Shown piece after piece: positions 31,871 through 41,828 of a DNA stretch of 64,000 bases (position 1 is its first letter; each line of letters opens with the position of its first letter). A model generated the notes under the pieces. The model was not told the origin of the DNA. It was given only the letters and a program-made list of their open reading frames with translations, and made no database searches. The stretch is taken from the NCBI RefSeq assembly GCF_017488845.2, contig NZ_CP083370.1, positions 930,001 through 994,000 on the forward strand, given 5' to 3'. The position numbers and the translations under genes were made by a program. The DNA is from Ensifer canadensis. GTDB taxonomy: Bacteria > Pseudomonadota > Alphaproteobacteria > Rhizobiales > Rhizobiaceae.

Positions 31871-32449
31871 TTACGTTGCCAAATTCGCAGGCATTTGCCC
31901 CAAATGGGCCGTGGCACCAGCAAGCGGTCGTTGCCGTTCAAACATGATCACATGGGTTCCGTGATAGGACGTGCGCCAGAATTCCTTAAAGCCATGCTTT
32001 TCTGCGACGCGGATCGAAGCATTGTTGCCGACATCGATGATGCAGGTCTTCCGCAACTTCGGAAACTGTCGGTCGGCCCATTCGAGCGCGGCGGTAACAG
32101 CCTCGGTTGCAAGCCCCTGGCCATGTGCCTTGGGCGAAAGCGCCCATCCGGTTTCCATGGTTCCTTCGAGCGATGGCGTGATCAGCCGATGAACGTCATG
32201 AAAACCCGCTTCTCCGAGAAAGGTGCCGGTCGCTCGATCCTGGATGGCGAAGAAGCCGAAGCCGAAATAGTGCCACATGCCGACCTGGCGCAGGAACCGC
32301 GTCCAGGACTGCTCTCGCGTGTAGGGAACGCCGCCGACGAAACGCGTTACCTCACTGTCGGCAAACAGGGCGGCATAGGCCGTGAAGTCGTCACGTCGAT
32401 AGGGACGCAGGACCAGGCGTTCGGTCTCGATGATAGGAACACTGTGCAT
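31871..32449 (-). CDS. GNAT family N-acetyltransferase (RimJ/RimL-like)
   Basis: The protein has 192 aa. It has the RimJ/RimL opening ETERLVLRPYRRDDF and the acetyl-CoA-binding region ALSPKAHGQGLATEAVTAAL (Q/R-x-x-G-x-G/A type), then the C-terminal NNASIRVAEKHGF motif. GGA lies 6 nt before the ATG. It probably acetylates a small molecule or a protein N-terminus; the substrate is unknown. It is 33 bp downstream of the cupin gene. Confidence 0.88.
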   Translation of the reverse strand: MHSVPIIETERLVLRPYRRDDFTAYAALFADSEVTRFVGGVPYTREQSWTRFLRQVGMWHYFGFGFFAIQDRATGTFLGEAGFHDVHRLITPSLEGTMETGWALSPKAHGQGLATEAVTAALEWADRQFPKLRKTCIIDVGNNASIRVAEKHGFKEFWRTSYHGTHVIMFERQRPLAGATAHLGQMPANLAT

Positions 32450-32482
32450 GTTTTATCCACTGCTATTGGTTTGGAAAGGGGA

Positions 32483-32983
32483 TCAGATGCCGGGCTCGCC
32501 GTCCCAGTAGTCGACGGCACTTTCAGGCCTGCCGGTGAACTGGAACCGGCGTTCGCCGCCGGCCGTGCGCGTCCTGGCGTGAAACTTTCCGGAATCCGGG
32601 TATTCGCAGATCTCGGTTGCGGCCATCGTCGAGATGGAGAGATATTTGAGCGGCACGGTTCCGGTGTTGATCAGGTGGTGTGCCGTCTCGGGGCCGCCGG
32701 CAGGTGCGCCCAGGATGTCCCCAGGCCCGACAGCGTAGCGCTCGGCGCCGAACCGATAGGTGCCTTCGCCTTCGAGGATGACGAACAGTTCCTCTTCCAC
32801 ATGATGGTTGTGGAACGGGCAACCGGATTTGCCCGGTGGCACTTCGCCATAGCCGATGCCTAGGTCTTTCAGCCCCAGCCGGCCGCCGAAAGACGCGTCG
32901 CGTGACTCGAAAAACGTGCCTTCCGACCAATGGTCGAGGGCAAGATCCCTCGGGTTGATGATGGGTTTGTTGGTGTCCGCCAT
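32483..32983 (-). CDS. Cupin domain protein
   Basis: The protein has 166 aa from the ATG at 32983, preceded by GGAGGAATAC. One cupin barrel is evident: GCPFHNHHVEEELFVILEGEG (cupin motif 1 with metal-binding His and Glu) and PAGGPETAHHLINTG (motif 2 His). It could bind a metal and a sugar or small ligand. No enzyme class can be named. It is upstream of the GNAT gene on the same strand. Confidence 0.85.
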   Translation of the reverse strand: MADTNKPIINPRDLALDHWSEGTFFESRDASFGGRLGLKDLGIGYGEVPPGKSGCPFHNHHVEEELFVILEGEGTYRFGAERYAVGPGDILGAPAGGPETAHHLINTGTVPLKYLSISTMAATEICEYPDSGKFHARTRTAGGERRFQFTGRPESAVDYWDGEPGI

Positions 32984-33154
32984 GTATTCCTCCCTGGCGC
33001 TATCGGCGTCGCACGGGGCGACCTTAGTGGCTCCTCCGTGTCGCGCTTGATTTTTGGTCTGCCGACAATCGGTCAGGTGTCCGGCGGCGGCCATTCGTTC
33101 TTACGGGAAAATTTGCATTCGAAACGTGAAGAAAGGCGCGTGGCAATTCTGTCT

Positions 33155-33868
33155 TCAGGCAGGGGCATGGGCGCCTCGCGAATGGTTGAGGAGCGCGTGG
33201 TGAACCTGGCCGAGGTGGGCGGCGACATTGACGCAAAGGCTGCGGATCTCTTCCGTTGCCGCCAGCAGATCCGGCACCATGATCGTCATCATGCCGGCCG
33301 ATGATGCCGAGCGCACGCCGTTATGGCTGTCCTCAAGCGCAAGGCAAAGCTCGGGCGGGACATCGAGCCGCCGAGCAGCCGTCAGGAAAGGTTCGGGATG
33401 CGGCTTGCCCAGTTGGTAGTCGCCGTGAGCGACGACGACAGGGAAGCGGTCGAACAATCCATGAAGGCCGAGGTTTCGCTCGACATCGTGATGCTCTGAC
33501 GATGTGGCGATCGCAAAGGGAATGCCGAGGTCTTCCAATAGGTCGATGAGTTCGACCACACCCGGCTTCAACCGCAGTTCGGTCGTTGTCAGGGTATGGA
33601 AGGTGGCGGACGCCTGCCGCCAAAACCCGTCGAGATCGAAGTCTGCTCCGAAATGTCTGCTGAGTGATTGTCGCGTCGCTTCGCCGGAAAGCCCTATGGT
33701 CGCGAGATAAAGCGACAGCGGCATGATCTGCCCGAGCGCCTGCGCAGTCGTAAGCATCGCGTCGCGATAGAGTGCCTCGGTATCGAAGAGCAGGCCGTCC
33801 ATGTCGAAGACGACGGCCTGAGGCATACTGGGCAGACGAATAGATATCGACGGATCGACATCATGCAT
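33155..33868 (-). CDS. HAD family hydrolase (beta-phosphoglucomutase-like)
   Basis: The protein has 237 aa from the ATG at 33868; the ATG at 33826 would give a shorter form starting MPQAVVFDMDG. HAD motifs are in order: VFDMDGLLFDTE (motif I with both Asp), ATSSEHHD (motif II Ser), GKPHPEPF (motif III Lys) and ALEDSHNG (motif IV). Subclass I with a small helical cap fits phosphatases or phosphoglucomutases acting on sugar phosphates. The specific substrate is unknown. Confidence 0.9.
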   Translation of the reverse strand: MHDVDPSISIRLPSMPQAVVFDMDGLLFDTEALYRDAMLTTAQALGQIMPLSLYLATIGLSGEATRQSLSRHFGADFDLDGFWRQASATFHTLTTTELRLKPGVVELIDLLEDLGIPFAIATSSEHHDVERNLGLHGLFDRFPVVVAHGDYQLGKPHPEPFLTAARRLDVPPELCLALEDSHNGVRSASSAGMMTIMVPDLLAATEEIRSLCVNVAAHLGQVHHALLNHSRGAHAPA

Positions 33869-34146
33869 TAGGGACAACCTTCGCTCGACTTCCATTGTCC
33901 GGGCCGGCTTTCTCTCCGGCCAGGCGTTGTGTAAGGTTTGATTATTGTCATTGTCGGCAACGCCTGGCTACCCCCTCAAGCGTGACACAAGCGTACCGCC
34001 CCATCTGGAGCGGGCAGGGCGCTACCGGCGTGCGACGCGGCAAAAGGGCGCCGAGAGCGGAATTTGCTTGCCATTCGACGCCGGTCATGGTTTGACCGCC
34101 GCCTCAGCCGGTCGCACCGGCGCAGAAATCTCAAGACAGGTGACCC

Positions 34147-34608
34147 ATGGCGAAGACCAAGGCTGCCCACATCCTGATTGTGGAAGCACGCTTCTATGAC
34201 GATATGGCCGACGCGTTGCTCGATGGCGCCAAACATGCGCTGGATGCAGCCGGCGCGACCTATGATATCGTGACAGTTCCCGGCGCACTCGAAATCCCGC
34301 CGGCAATCGCCATGGCGCTCGATGGCGCGGACGACGGCGGCACGGGCTACGACGGCTTCGTCGCGCTCGGCATGGTCATTCGCGGCGAGACCTATCATTT
34401 CGATATCGTCGCGAACGAATCCTCGCGTGCGATCATGGACCTCGCCGTCAGCGAAAGCCTTGCCATCGGCAACGGCATCCTGACGGTCGAAAATGATGAT
34501 CAGGCCTGGGCGCGGGCGCGCCGGTCGGAAGGCGACAAGGGCGGCTTTGCAGCGCGCGCTGCGTTGACGATGATTGAACTGAAGAACAAATTGGGCACGG
34601 AACAGTGA
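34147..34608 (+). CDS. ribH: 6,7-dimethyl-8-ribityllumazine synthase
   Basis: The protein has 153 aa. The family core reads [29 protein letters not shown] with the catalytic His, and a C-terminal helix with [15 protein letters not shown]. It makes the riboflavin precursor used by RibE. The stop overlaps the GTG start of nusB by 4 nt. Four minus-strand genes separate it from ribDE. No FMN riboswitch is visible in the 278-bp upstream gap. Confidence 0.96.
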   Translation: MAKTKAAHILIVEARFYDDMADALLDGAKHALDAAGATYDIVTVPGALEIPPAIAMALDGADDGGTGYDGFVALGMVIRGETYHFDIVANESSRAIMDLAVSESLAIGNGILTVENDDQAWARARRSEGDKGGFAARAALTMIELKNKLGTEQ

Positions 34609-35087
34609 CGAACACCCCCTCGGATCAGCCGTTGAAACAGGCTAACCAACGCGGCGCGGCGCGTCTCGCGGCCGTGCAGGCGCTCTACCAGATGGATATC
34701 GGCGGCACCGGCGTGCTCGAAGTCGTCGCTGAATACGAAATGCACCGCCTCGGCCAGGAACTGGACGGCGATACCTATCTGAAGGCTGATGCGTCCTGGT
34801 TCCGCTCGATCGTTGCAGGCGTCGTGCGCGATCAGCGCAAGCTCGACCCGCTGATCGGCTCGGCATTGCAGGACGACTGGGCGCTGTCGCGGCTCGATTC
34901 CACCGTTCGTGCCATCTTGCGCGCCGGGACATTCGAGATGCTGGAGCGCAAGGACGTGCCTGTTGCGGTGATCGTCACCGAATATGTCGAAATTGCCAAG
35001 GCTTTCTTCGGAGACGACGAGCCGAAGCTGGTGAACGCCGTTCTTGACCGAATTGCCCGGCAGGTTCGCGGCGAACCCAAGAAGTAG
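34605..35087 (+). CDS. nusB: Transcription antitermination factor NusB
   Basis: The protein has 160 aa from a GTG start that overlaps the ribH stop. The all-helical NusB fold shows [17 protein letters not shown] at the start and [34 protein letters not shown] at the end. With NusE it binds boxA RNA in rRNA operons. The ribH-nusB pair is conserved widely. Confidence 0.96.
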   Translation: MTNTPSDQPLKQANQRGAARLAAVQALYQMDIGGTGVLEVVAEYEMHRLGQELDGDTYLKADASWFRSIVAGVVRDQRKLDPLIGSALQDDWALSRLDSTVRAILRAGTFEMLERKDVPVAVIVTEYVEIAKAFFGDDEPKLVNAVLDRIARQVRGEPKK

Positions 35088-35094
35088 CGCGGCC

Positions 35095-36324
35095 ATGGTT
35101 GCGGCTGCCGTCGATGATATGGGCTCTGCCCTTCGCGAAGCGCGCCGCAACGTTTTCCTTCTAACGGCGGCGCAGGCGATCCTTGGCGTCGTCGGCCCGA
35201 TCTGTTTTGCCGTCGGCGGCGTTGCCGGCTATCAATTGCTGGCAGACGACAAGTCGCTGGCGACAGCACCTCTGACTGCCTACAACGTCGGCATGGCGCT
35301 CGGTGTCATTCTCGTGGCAACGCTCTCGCGCCTCATCGGCCGACGCTTCGCCTTCATGGTCGGCACCGGGATTGCGTCGGTAGGCGCCGCAATCGCCGCG
35401 GTTGCGCTGTTCCGCGAGAGCTTCTGGCTCTTTGCCTTCGGTCTTGCCATTCTCGGCTCCTCCAACGGGTTTACACAAAAGCTGCGCTTCGCGGCCGCCG
35501 ATGCTGCGCCGTCCTTCTACAAACCGAAGGCGATATCGTGGATCCTGGGCGGCGGCATCGTTTCCGCGATTCTCGGCCCACAGATCGTCATTTTCGCCGG
35601 TGATCTCTTCGCGCCCGTTGCCTTTGTCGGGGCCTTCATCGCCTTGCTGCCGGTCTGCCTGCTGGCCGCATTCTTCTTCGCGCCATTGCGTCTGCCGGAG
35701 CAGGGGACCGTGGCTAGCGAGCATCATGGCCAGGCCGCCCGCTCGCTCAGTGAGATCGTTCGCAACCAACGCTTCATCACCGGCATGGTCTGCGGCATAT
35801 CCAGCTACGCGCTGATGACATTCATGATGACCGGTGCACCGGTCGCCATGGTCGTCGGCTGCGGCTTTTCCACCGAGCTTGCCACGCTCGGCATCCAGTG
35901 GCACGTGCTCGCAATGTTTGCGCCCAGCTTCTTTACGGGGTGGCTGATCACACGCTTCGGCGCCGAGCGCATCGTCGCCTGCGGGCTGCTGCTGCTCATG
36001 GCCTGCGCGGCCGTCGCCCACATGGGTCTGGAACTCTGGAACTTCTGGGGCGCTCTGGTGCTTCTCGGTCTGGGCTGGAATTTCGGTTTCATCGGCTCGA
36101 CCGCCATTGTTGCCGGCAGTTATCGCCCACAAGAGGCCGACAAGGTGCAGGCCTTCCACGACATCATCCTCTTTACCACCGTCGCGCTCTCGTCCTTTGC
36201 CTCTGGCAAGGTTCTCTCGGTCTATGGCTGGGATATGCTGAACGCCGTCGTCTGGCCGGTGACATCAGTCTGCCTTCTTCTGCTCTTCTTGCTGATGCGT
36301 ACTCGTCCCAGCGTTGCGGCCTGA
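35095..36324 (+). CDS. MFS transporter
   Basis: The protein has 409 aa. The ATG at 35095 is chosen because the earlier part of the frame overlaps nusB; no good ribosome site is seen, so translation may be coupled to nusB 7 bp upstream. Twelve hydrophobic segments are visible, from VFLLTAAQAILGVVGPICFAV to SVCLLLLFLLM. Between helices 2 and 3 is SRLIGRRFAFMVG, a MFS-type loop. The substrate is unknown; the protein resembles the rhizobial MFS group beside nusB. Confidence 0.87.
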   Translation: MVAAAVDDMGSALREARRNVFLLTAAQAILGVVGPICFAVGGVAGYQLLADDKSLATAPLTAYNVGMALGVILVATLSRLIGRRFAFMVGTGIASVGAAIAAVALFRESFWLFAFGLAILGSSNGFTQKLRFAAADAAPSFYKPKAISWILGGGIVSAILGPQIVIFAGDLFAPVAFVGAFIALLPVCLLAAFFFAPLRLPEQGTVASEHHGQAARSLSEIVRNQRFITGMVCGISSYALMTFMMTGAPVAMVVGCGFSTELATLGIQWHVLAMFAPSFFTGWLITRFGAERIVACGLLLLMACAAVAHMGLELWNFWGALVLLGLGWNFGFIGSTAIVAGSYRPQEADKVQAFHDIILFTTVALSSFASGKVLSVYGWDMLNAVVWPVTSVCLLLLFLLMRTRPSVAA

Positions 36325-36523
36325 GCCACCGCTTTTCTCCAAAATCTTCCGTTCGCAAAGGTCCGCCGGTAGTTAGTTTTCCGGGGCTTGACGATCTTTC
36401 GTTGCAACCGCACTCTGGCCGCGCCGTGAGGGGTGCTGCTTGAGGAGGTGGTGCGTGATTCGCGGATTTGAGGGGCCTGCGGCCGGGAGTGAGTCCGCGG
36501 GTTGAAACGGAGGGTAATGCGAA

Positions 36524-38659
36524 ATGACCATTTTGTTGGGCGTTATCGCATGCGGGTTGCTCGCGGTGGCTTATGCCATCTGGGCAACACGGTCGGTGCT
36601 TGCCGCCGACCAGGGGAACGCCCGCATGCAAGAAATCGCAGGCTACATTCGTGAGGGGGCGCAGGCCTATCTCACACGTCAGTACAGAACCATTGCCATC
36701 GTCGGCGTCGTCGTTTTCATCGGCGCCTGGGTTCTACTTTCTTCCGCAGCCGCGTTCGGCTTTCTCGTTGGGGCAGTGCTTTCGGGCGCTGCCGGTTTCA
36801 TCGGCATGCACATTTCCGTTCGCGCAAACGTGCGCACCGCGCAGGCGGCTTCGGTCAGCCTCGCATCCGGCCTCGATATTGCCTTCAAATCCGGCGCGAT
36901 CACCGGCCTTCTCGTCGCAGGCCTCGCCCTGCTCGGCGTATCGGTCTATTACCTCATCCTGACAGCAGGTCTGGGTCACGAGCCCGGTTCGCGTGAAGTG
37001 ATCGACGCGCTGGTGGCGCTCGGCTTCGGCGCATCGCTGATCTCGATCTTTGCCCGTCTCGGCGGCGGCATCTTTACCAAGGGTGCTGATGTCGGCGGCG
37101 ACCTCGTCGGTAAGGTGGAAGCCGGAATCCCGGAAGATGATCCGCGCAACCCTGCGACGATTGCCGACAACGTCGGCGATAATGTCGGCGACTGCGCGGG
37201 CATGGCGGCCGACCTGTTCGAAACCTACGCTGTCTCGGTGGTCGCAACCATGGTGCTGGCTTCAATCTTCTTTGCCGGCACGCCAGTGCTCTCGACCGTG
37301 ATGGCTTACCCCCTGGCGATTTGCGCGACCTGCATCATCACCTCGATCATCGGCACCTTCTTCGTCAAGCTCGGCAGCAACAACTCGATCATGGGCGCTC
37401 TCTACCGCGGCCTGATCGTGACGGGTGCGCTGTCGATCGTCGGCCTGGGTGCGGCCACATCGCTGACGATCGGCTGGGGTTCGATCGGCACCGTCGCGGG
37501 CCAGGATATTACCGGCTGGAACCTGTTCCTGTGCGGTATCCTCGGCCTCGTGGTCACCGCATTAATCGTGGTCATCACCGAATACTACACTGGCACCAAC
37601 AAGCGCCCGGTGAACTCCATCGCGCAGGCGTCGGTCACCGGTCACGGCACGAACGTCATCCAGGGCCTTGCAGTCTCGCTGGAATCGACGGCATTGCCGG
37701 CGATTGTCATTGTCGGGGGCATCATTTCGACCTACCAACTGGCCGGCCTGTTCGGCACCGGGATTGCCGTAACCGCGATGCTTGGCATTGCCGGTATGAT
37801 CGTTGCACTCGACGCCTTCGGTCCGGTGACGGACAATGCGGGCGGCATCGCGGAGATGTCGCATCTGCCGCCGGAAGTGCGCAAGTCTACCGACGCGCTC
37901 GATGCCGTCGGCAATACGACGAAGGCCGTAACCAAGGGCTATGCCATTGGCTCGGCCGGGCTCGGCGCGCTGGTTCTGTTTGCGGCCTACGCCAACGACC
38001 TCAGCTACTTTGCCGCCAATGGCGACAAATATCCGTACTTCGCTGATGTCGGTCAGATCTCCTTCGATCTCTCGAACCCCTATGTCGTTGCCGGACTGAT
38101 CTTCGGCGGCCTCATTCCCTATCTCTTCGGCGGCATCGCGATGACGGCCGTCGGGCGTGCGGCAGGTTCGATCGTCGAGGAAGTGCGCCGCCAGTTCCGC
38201 GAAAAGCCGGGTATCATGGCCGGCACGGAAAAGCCGGACTATGGTCGCGCGGTCGACCTGCTCACCAAGGCGGCGATCCGCGAAATGATCGTTCCGTCGC
38301 TGCTGCCGGTTCTGGCGCCGCTCGTCGTCTATTTCGGCGTGCTGTTGCTGTCCGGCTCGAAGGCATCCGCTTTCGCGGCACTTGGCGCGTCGTTGCTTGG
38401 CGTGATCGTCAATGGCCTGTTCGTGGCGATCTCGATGACCTCGGGCGGCGGCGCCTGGGACAACGCCAAGAAGAGCTTTGAGGACGGTTTCGTCGACAAG
38501 AACGGCACTCGGCACCTCAAGGGCTCCGAAGCGCACAAGGCGTCGGTGACCGGTGATACTGTCGGCGATCCCTACAAGGATACGGCAGGCCCCGCGGTGA
38601 ACCCGGCAATCAAGATCACCAACATCGTGGCGTTGCTGCTTCTGGCAGTCCTTGCCTGA
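36524..38659 (+). CDS. hppA: Membrane-bound proton-pumping pyrophosphatase, K+-independent type
   Basis: The protein has 711 aa with about 16 membrane helices. The pyrophosphate-binding acidic motif is [19 protein letters not shown]. The helix-12 segment reads [10 protein letters not shown]: Lys and Thr at the two positions where K+-dependent enzymes have Ala, which marks the K+-independent class. It uses PPi hydrolysis to move H+ across the inner membrane. A GGAGG ribosome site precedes the ATG and a bidirectional terminator follows. It is monocistronic. In rhizobia it is linked to acid tolerance and symbiosis. Confidence 0.97.
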   Translation: MTILLGVIACGLLAVAYAIWATRSVLAADQGNARMQEIAGYIREGAQAYLTRQYRTIAIVGVVVFIGAWVLLSSAAAFGFLVGAVLSGAAGFIGMHISVRANVRTAQAASVSLASGLDIAFKSGAITGLLVAGLALLGVSVYYLILTAGLGHEPGSREVIDALVALGFGASLISIFARLGGGIFTKGADVGGDLVGKVEAGIPEDDPRNPATIADNVGDNVGDCAGMAADLFETYAVSVVATMVLASIFFAGTPVLSTVMAYPLAICATCIITSIIGTFFVKLGSNNSIMGALYRGLIVTGALSIVGLGAATSLTIGWGSIGTVAGQDITGWNLFLCGILGLVVTALIVVITEYYTGTNKRPVNSIAQASVTGHGTNVIQGLAVSLESTALPAIVIVGGIISTYQLAGLFGTGIAVTAMLGIAGMIVALDAFGPVTDNAGGIAEMSHLPPEVRKSTDALDAVGNTTKAVTKGYAIGSAGLGALVLFAAYANDLSYFAANGDKYPYFADVGQISFDLSNPYVVAGLIFGGLIPYLFGGIAMTAVGRAAGSIVEEVRRQFREKPGIMAGTEKPDYGRAVDLLTKAAIREMIVPSLLPVLAPLVVYFGVLLLSGSKASAFAALGASLLGVIVNGLFVAISMTSGGGAWDNAKKSFEDGFVDKNGTRHLKGSEAHKASVTGDTVGDPYKDTAGPAVNPAIKITNIVALLLLAVLA

Positions 38660-38676
38660 TCCTATCCCCAAAACGC

Positions 38677-38711
38677 AAAAGGCCCGCGGAACATCGTTCC
38701 GCGGGCCTTTT
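38677..38711. terminator. Bidirectional terminator between hppA and bamE
   Basis: The stem is 16 bp (AAAAGGCCCGCGGAAC and its complement) with a 3-nt loop. T-runs occur on both strands. It serves convergent hppA and bamE. Confidence 0.95.
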
Positions 38712-38729
38712 CTTTGCGATCGGGTGAAC

Positions 38730-39236
38730 TTAGTTGCCGAAGTCCTTGAACAGGCTTCGCGCTGCAGCCTGTCCGGCGCCGGGGCCGGTCAGCAACTGGC
38801 CGAGGAAGCTCGTTTCCTTGCCGCCGGTCGGCGTCGTACGCGTCAGCATGTCGAAGACCTTGCCGTCCTTGAGCGTGTAGTGCGCGAGCTGGCTGACCGT
38901 GCCTTCCTTGTCGAAATAGACGGCAAGAATCGACTGGTCGACGAGCTGCGGCTTCATGAACGCGACAGGCCGTTTGCGGGTCTGCGAGATGTAGTAGAAT
39001 ACCTCGTTGTCGAAGGTCGCGGTCGTCGACGGTGTGCCGAGCGAAAGCATGACCTGTTCACGGCTGGAACCGACCGGAACGAGATTTAGCGTTTCCTGGT
39101 CAACCACATAACCCTGGTGGAGAACTTCACCGACATTAGCGGACTGGCAGGCGGAGAGAGCAATGGTGCTAACAGTCGCTACGGCCGCAACTCGGCCTAG
39201 GACCTTCAAATTTGTTCTGAAAAACCGCTTCGTCAA
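38730..39236 (-). CDS. bamE: Outer membrane assembly lipoprotein BamE (SmpA/OmlA)
   Basis: The protein has 168 aa. A TTG start at 39236 is chosen because GGGAG at 39244-39248 sits 7 nt upstream; the longer ATG frames have no ribosome site. The signal peptide ends in a lipobox STIALSAC, so Cys becomes lipidated. The SmpA/OmlA domain has LNLVPVGSSREQVMLSLGTPSTT. It belongs to the outer-membrane beta-barrel assembly machine. The C-terminal extension of about 60 residues is longer than in E. coli BamE, as usual in rhizobia. Confidence 0.9.
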   Translation of the reverse strand: MTKRFFRTNLKVLGRVAAVATVSTIALSACQSANVGEVLHQGYVVDQETLNLVPVGSSREQVMLSLGTPSTTATFDNEVFYYISQTRKRPVAFMKPQLVDQSILAVYFDKEGTVSQLAHYTLKDGKVFDMLTRTTPTGGKETSFLGQLLTGPGAGQAAARSLFKDFGN

Positions 39237-39243
39237 CGACAGC

Positions 39244-39248
39244 TCCCT
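39244..39248 (-). promoter_or_regulatory. Ribosome binding site that fixes the TTG start of bamE
   Basis: GGGAG on the minus strand, 7 nt before TTG at 39236; no in-frame ATG has a comparable site. Confidence 0.7.
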
Positions 39249-39374
39249 TTGGAGTAACGATGGCATATCCGCCATTGCAATTCGTGCATGCTTCGGTAAA
39301 CCAGCTTCGGCTATCATGCAACAACGTCATGGGCGCTTGCGCGCATTTCGAGAAAGCCAAAGCTGGGCTTTGTG

Positions 39375-39914
39375 ATGATTTTTGGACTGTTCAAAAGAAA
39401 AAGCGGCAATATTGCGATTGTCGAACGGCAATATGCATTGTTGACCGCGGCGGCACGTCAGCCGCACCTCTATACGGACCTCGACGTGCCCGACACGGTG
39501 ATGGGGCGTTTCGAGATGCTGTCGGCCGTGCTGATCCTTTATTTCCGGCGCACGCGCGGGTCGGCGCGCGCCGGCCAGGAGATCGCTCAGGAGATCGTCG
39601 ACGCCTTCTTCGAGGATGTCGACCATTCGATCCGCGAGCTTGGCGTCGGTGATGCCGGCGTGCCGAAGAAGATGAAGAAGCTGGCCGGAATGTTCTATGG
39701 CCGGCTCGAATCCTATGCGGCGGCACTCGAAGGTCGAGATGCGTCCTCGCTTGCTGCGGCGCTGAAGCGTAACTTCTATCCGAAGGGCGATCAGGGTGAG
39801 CCGGGGATGGATGGCCTGGCTGCCTATCTCCTCTCTGTCGAGGAGCGGCTCGCGACTGAACCGGAAGAGCGCGTCGAAACCGGCCAGTTGCGCATCCCCA
39901 CCGCCGGAGAGTAA
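39375..39914 (+). CDS. Ubiquinol-cytochrome c chaperone (CBP3 family)
   Basis: The protein has 179 aa from the ATG at 39375. It opens MIFGLFKRKSGNIAIVERQYALLTAAARQ, then DLDVPDTVMGRFEMLSAVLIL, the typical CBP3/UQCC1 start. It is an assembly factor for cytochrome bc1 in the cytoplasm and at the membrane. It is followed after 98 bp by the DUF177 gene in the same direction, a pairing common in alphaproteobacteria. Confidence 0.9.
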   Translation: MIFGLFKRKSGNIAIVERQYALLTAAARQPHLYTDLDVPDTVMGRFEMLSAVLILYFRRTRGSARAGQEIAQEIVDAFFEDVDHSIRELGVGDAGVPKKMKKLAGMFYGRLESYAAALEGRDASSLAAALKRNFYPKGDQGEPGMDGLAAYLLSVEERLATEPEERVETGQLRIPTAGE

Positions 39915-40012
39915 GAGACGCCATCGATGCCCGTGCGCCCTTGAACCTGGCGTGCGGCACTATCCGCGAAGAGCGTGCCGGCAACGGCGCCCGCGCGAGG
40001 AAGGATCTGATC

Positions 40013-40564
40013 ATGAAAGACGATAGCCGACCGGCATTCTCCTACCCGGTGAAGGTCGGGCATATCTCGGCCAATGCCGTGACCGTGCGGCTCTCGGCAA
40101 ACGAGAGCGAACGGCAAGCGCTTGCCGAACTCTGGGATGTGCGCGAAGTCCTGTCGCTTTCAGCGGATCTGCAGATCGCGCGCTGGAAGAAGGACGGTGT
40201 CAAGATCAAGGGTGACGTTACCGCTCGGATCGTGCAGTCCTGCGTCGTGACCCTCGAGCCAGTCGAGGCCGATATCAAGGAATCCATCGATTCTATCCTC
40301 GTACCGGAAGGATCGAGGCTCGCCCGCCAGGCCAGCAATGATGGCGGTGAGATGATCCTCAGCCCCGACGGCCCCGATATCCCCGATACCTTTACCGGCG
40401 ACACGATCGATGCCGGCGTCGTCGTCAGCGAGCATGTGGCGCTGGCGATCGAACCTTATCCGCGCAAACCGGGCGTGACTTTCGGTGCGCGCATCGAAAG
40501 CACGGCGGCCGACGACGAGAAGCCGAACCCGTTTGCAGCGCTGAAGGACTGGAAAAAGGACTGA
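40013..40564 (+). CDS. DUF177 (YceD) family protein
   Basis: The protein has 183 aa from the ATG at 40013 (GAGGAAGG upstream). The DUF177 core is visible as RIVQSCVVTLEPVEADIKE, and the C-terminus has NPFAALKDWKKD, a short motif found at this end of the family. YceD proteins are linked to 23S rRNA processing. They are usually followed by rpmF and plsX, but here rpmF is missing and plsX follows. Confidence 0.9.
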   Translation: MKDDSRPAFSYPVKVGHISANAVTVRLSANESERQALAELWDVREVLSLSADLQIARWKKDGVKIKGDVTARIVQSCVVTLEPVEADIKESIDSILVPEGSRLARQASNDGGEMILSPDGPDIPDTFTGDTIDAGVVVSEHVALAIEPYPRKPGVTFGARIESTAADDEKPNPFAALKDWKKD

Positions 40565-40765
40565 GGCCGCCAAAGCCTCCCCTACAATTCGGTTGTCACG
40601 CGGGCGAAAAGCAGTATTTTGGCCCGACTCCGGCCAAATGAGCCGCCGCAGCGACCTGCCGCGTGCCTGGCTCAAGCGTCAGAAGCAATATGTATCGTCG
40701 TTGCGTTCGAAAGCGTGCGCCACGGCAGCACGTGTTGTGTGGCAGGAAAAAAGGATAAGACACGC

Positions 40766-41824
40766 GTGGTCAGAATTTCTCTTGACGTGATGGGCGGCGA
40801 CCATGGTCCTGAAGTCGTCATCCCGGGCGCCGCACGGGCGCTTGAACGTCATCCGGACATAAGGTTTGTCCTGTTCGGCATAGAAGCGCAATGCGCTGAT
40901 ATCTTGGCCAAACACCCCAAGCTCAAGGCCAATAGCACCTTCCACGATTGCGAGATCGCAGTCGCCATGGATGAGAAGCCGAGCCAGGCGCTGAGGCGCG
41001 GCCGCGGCAAGTCGAGCATGTGGCGGGCGATCGATGCGATCAACGCCGGTGAGGCCGACGTCGTCGTCTCGGCCGGCAATACCGGCGCGCTGATGGCCAT
41101 GTCGGTCTTCTGCCTGCGCACGATGCGGGGCATCCAGCGCCCGGCGATCGCCGCGATCTGGCCGACGCTCAAGGGCGAGAGCATCGTGCTCGACGTCGGC
41201 GCCACCATCGGTGCCGATGCGCAGCAGCTCATGGATTTCGCGCTGATGGGCGGCGCCATGGCACGAGCGTTGTTCGAGATAGAACGCCCGACCGTCGGCC
41301 TGCTCAATGTCGGCGTCGAAGAAATCAAGGGCCAGGAAGAAGTCAAGGAAGCCGGGCGCCTCATCCGTGACGCCAATATCGAAGGCTTCGATTATTACGG
41401 TTTCGTCGAAGGCGACGATATCGGACGCGGCACCGTCGACGTAGTTGTCACCGAGGGCTTCTCCGGCAATATCGCGCTCAAGGCCGCCGAAGGAACGGCG
41501 CGACAGATCGCCGAATATCTCCGCGCGGCCATGTCGCGCACGCTGATGGCCAAGATCGGCTACATCCTGGCCAAAGGTGCCTTCGACCGCCTGCGCGAAA
41601 AAATGGACCCGCGCAAGGTTAATGGCGGCGTCTTTCTCGGCCTCAATGGTGTCGTGATCAAGAGCCATGGTGGCGCCGATGGCGAGGGCTTTGCGGCCGC
41701 TATCGACGTCGGCTATGACATGGTGAAAAATGGCCTGAAGGCGAAGATCGAGATCGATCTGGCGAAGTACCATGGCGCCGAGCCGCCGAGCGCGCTTCCC
41801 GCCGGCATGAATGATGAGGTTTGA
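40766..41824 (+). CDS. plsX: Phosphate acyltransferase PlsX
   Basis: The protein has 352 aa from a GTG start at 40766, where family similarity begins ([16 protein letters not shown]). AAGG lies 11 nt upstream, at the long end of usable spacing. Core motifs [16 protein letters not shown] and [14 protein letters not shown] are intact. It makes acyl-phosphate from acyl-ACP for phospholipid synthesis. It is 4 bp upstream of fabH, so the two are one operon. Confidence 0.96.
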   Translation: MVRISLDVMGGDHGPEVVIPGAARALERHPDIRFVLFGIEAQCADILAKHPKLKANSTFHDCEIAVAMDEKPSQALRRGRGKSSMWRAIDAINAGEADVVVSAGNTGALMAMSVFCLRTMRGIQRPAIAAIWPTLKGESIVLDVGATIGADAQQLMDFALMGGAMARALFEIERPTVGLLNVGVEEIKGQEEVKEAGRLIRDANIEGFDYYGFVEGDDIGRGTVDVVVTEGFSGNIALKAAEGTARQIAEYLRAAMSRTLMAKIGYILAKGAFDRLREKMDPRKVNGGVFLGLNGVVIKSHGGADGEGFAAAIDVGYDMVKNGLKAKIEIDLAKYHGAEPPSALPAGMNDEV

Positions 41825-41828
41825 ATAA

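Noticed and set aside
33869..34146. FMN riboswitch before ribH (and before ribD)
   Set aside because: The conserved RFN sequence pattern is not visible in either leader.
37562..38671. A 369-codon frame antisense to hppA
   Set aside because: Same reason: a codon-bias shadow of a certain gene.
40565..40765. rpmF gene between DUF177 and plsX
   Set aside because: Other bacteria have rpmF here, but no ribosomal L32 sequence occurs in this gap.
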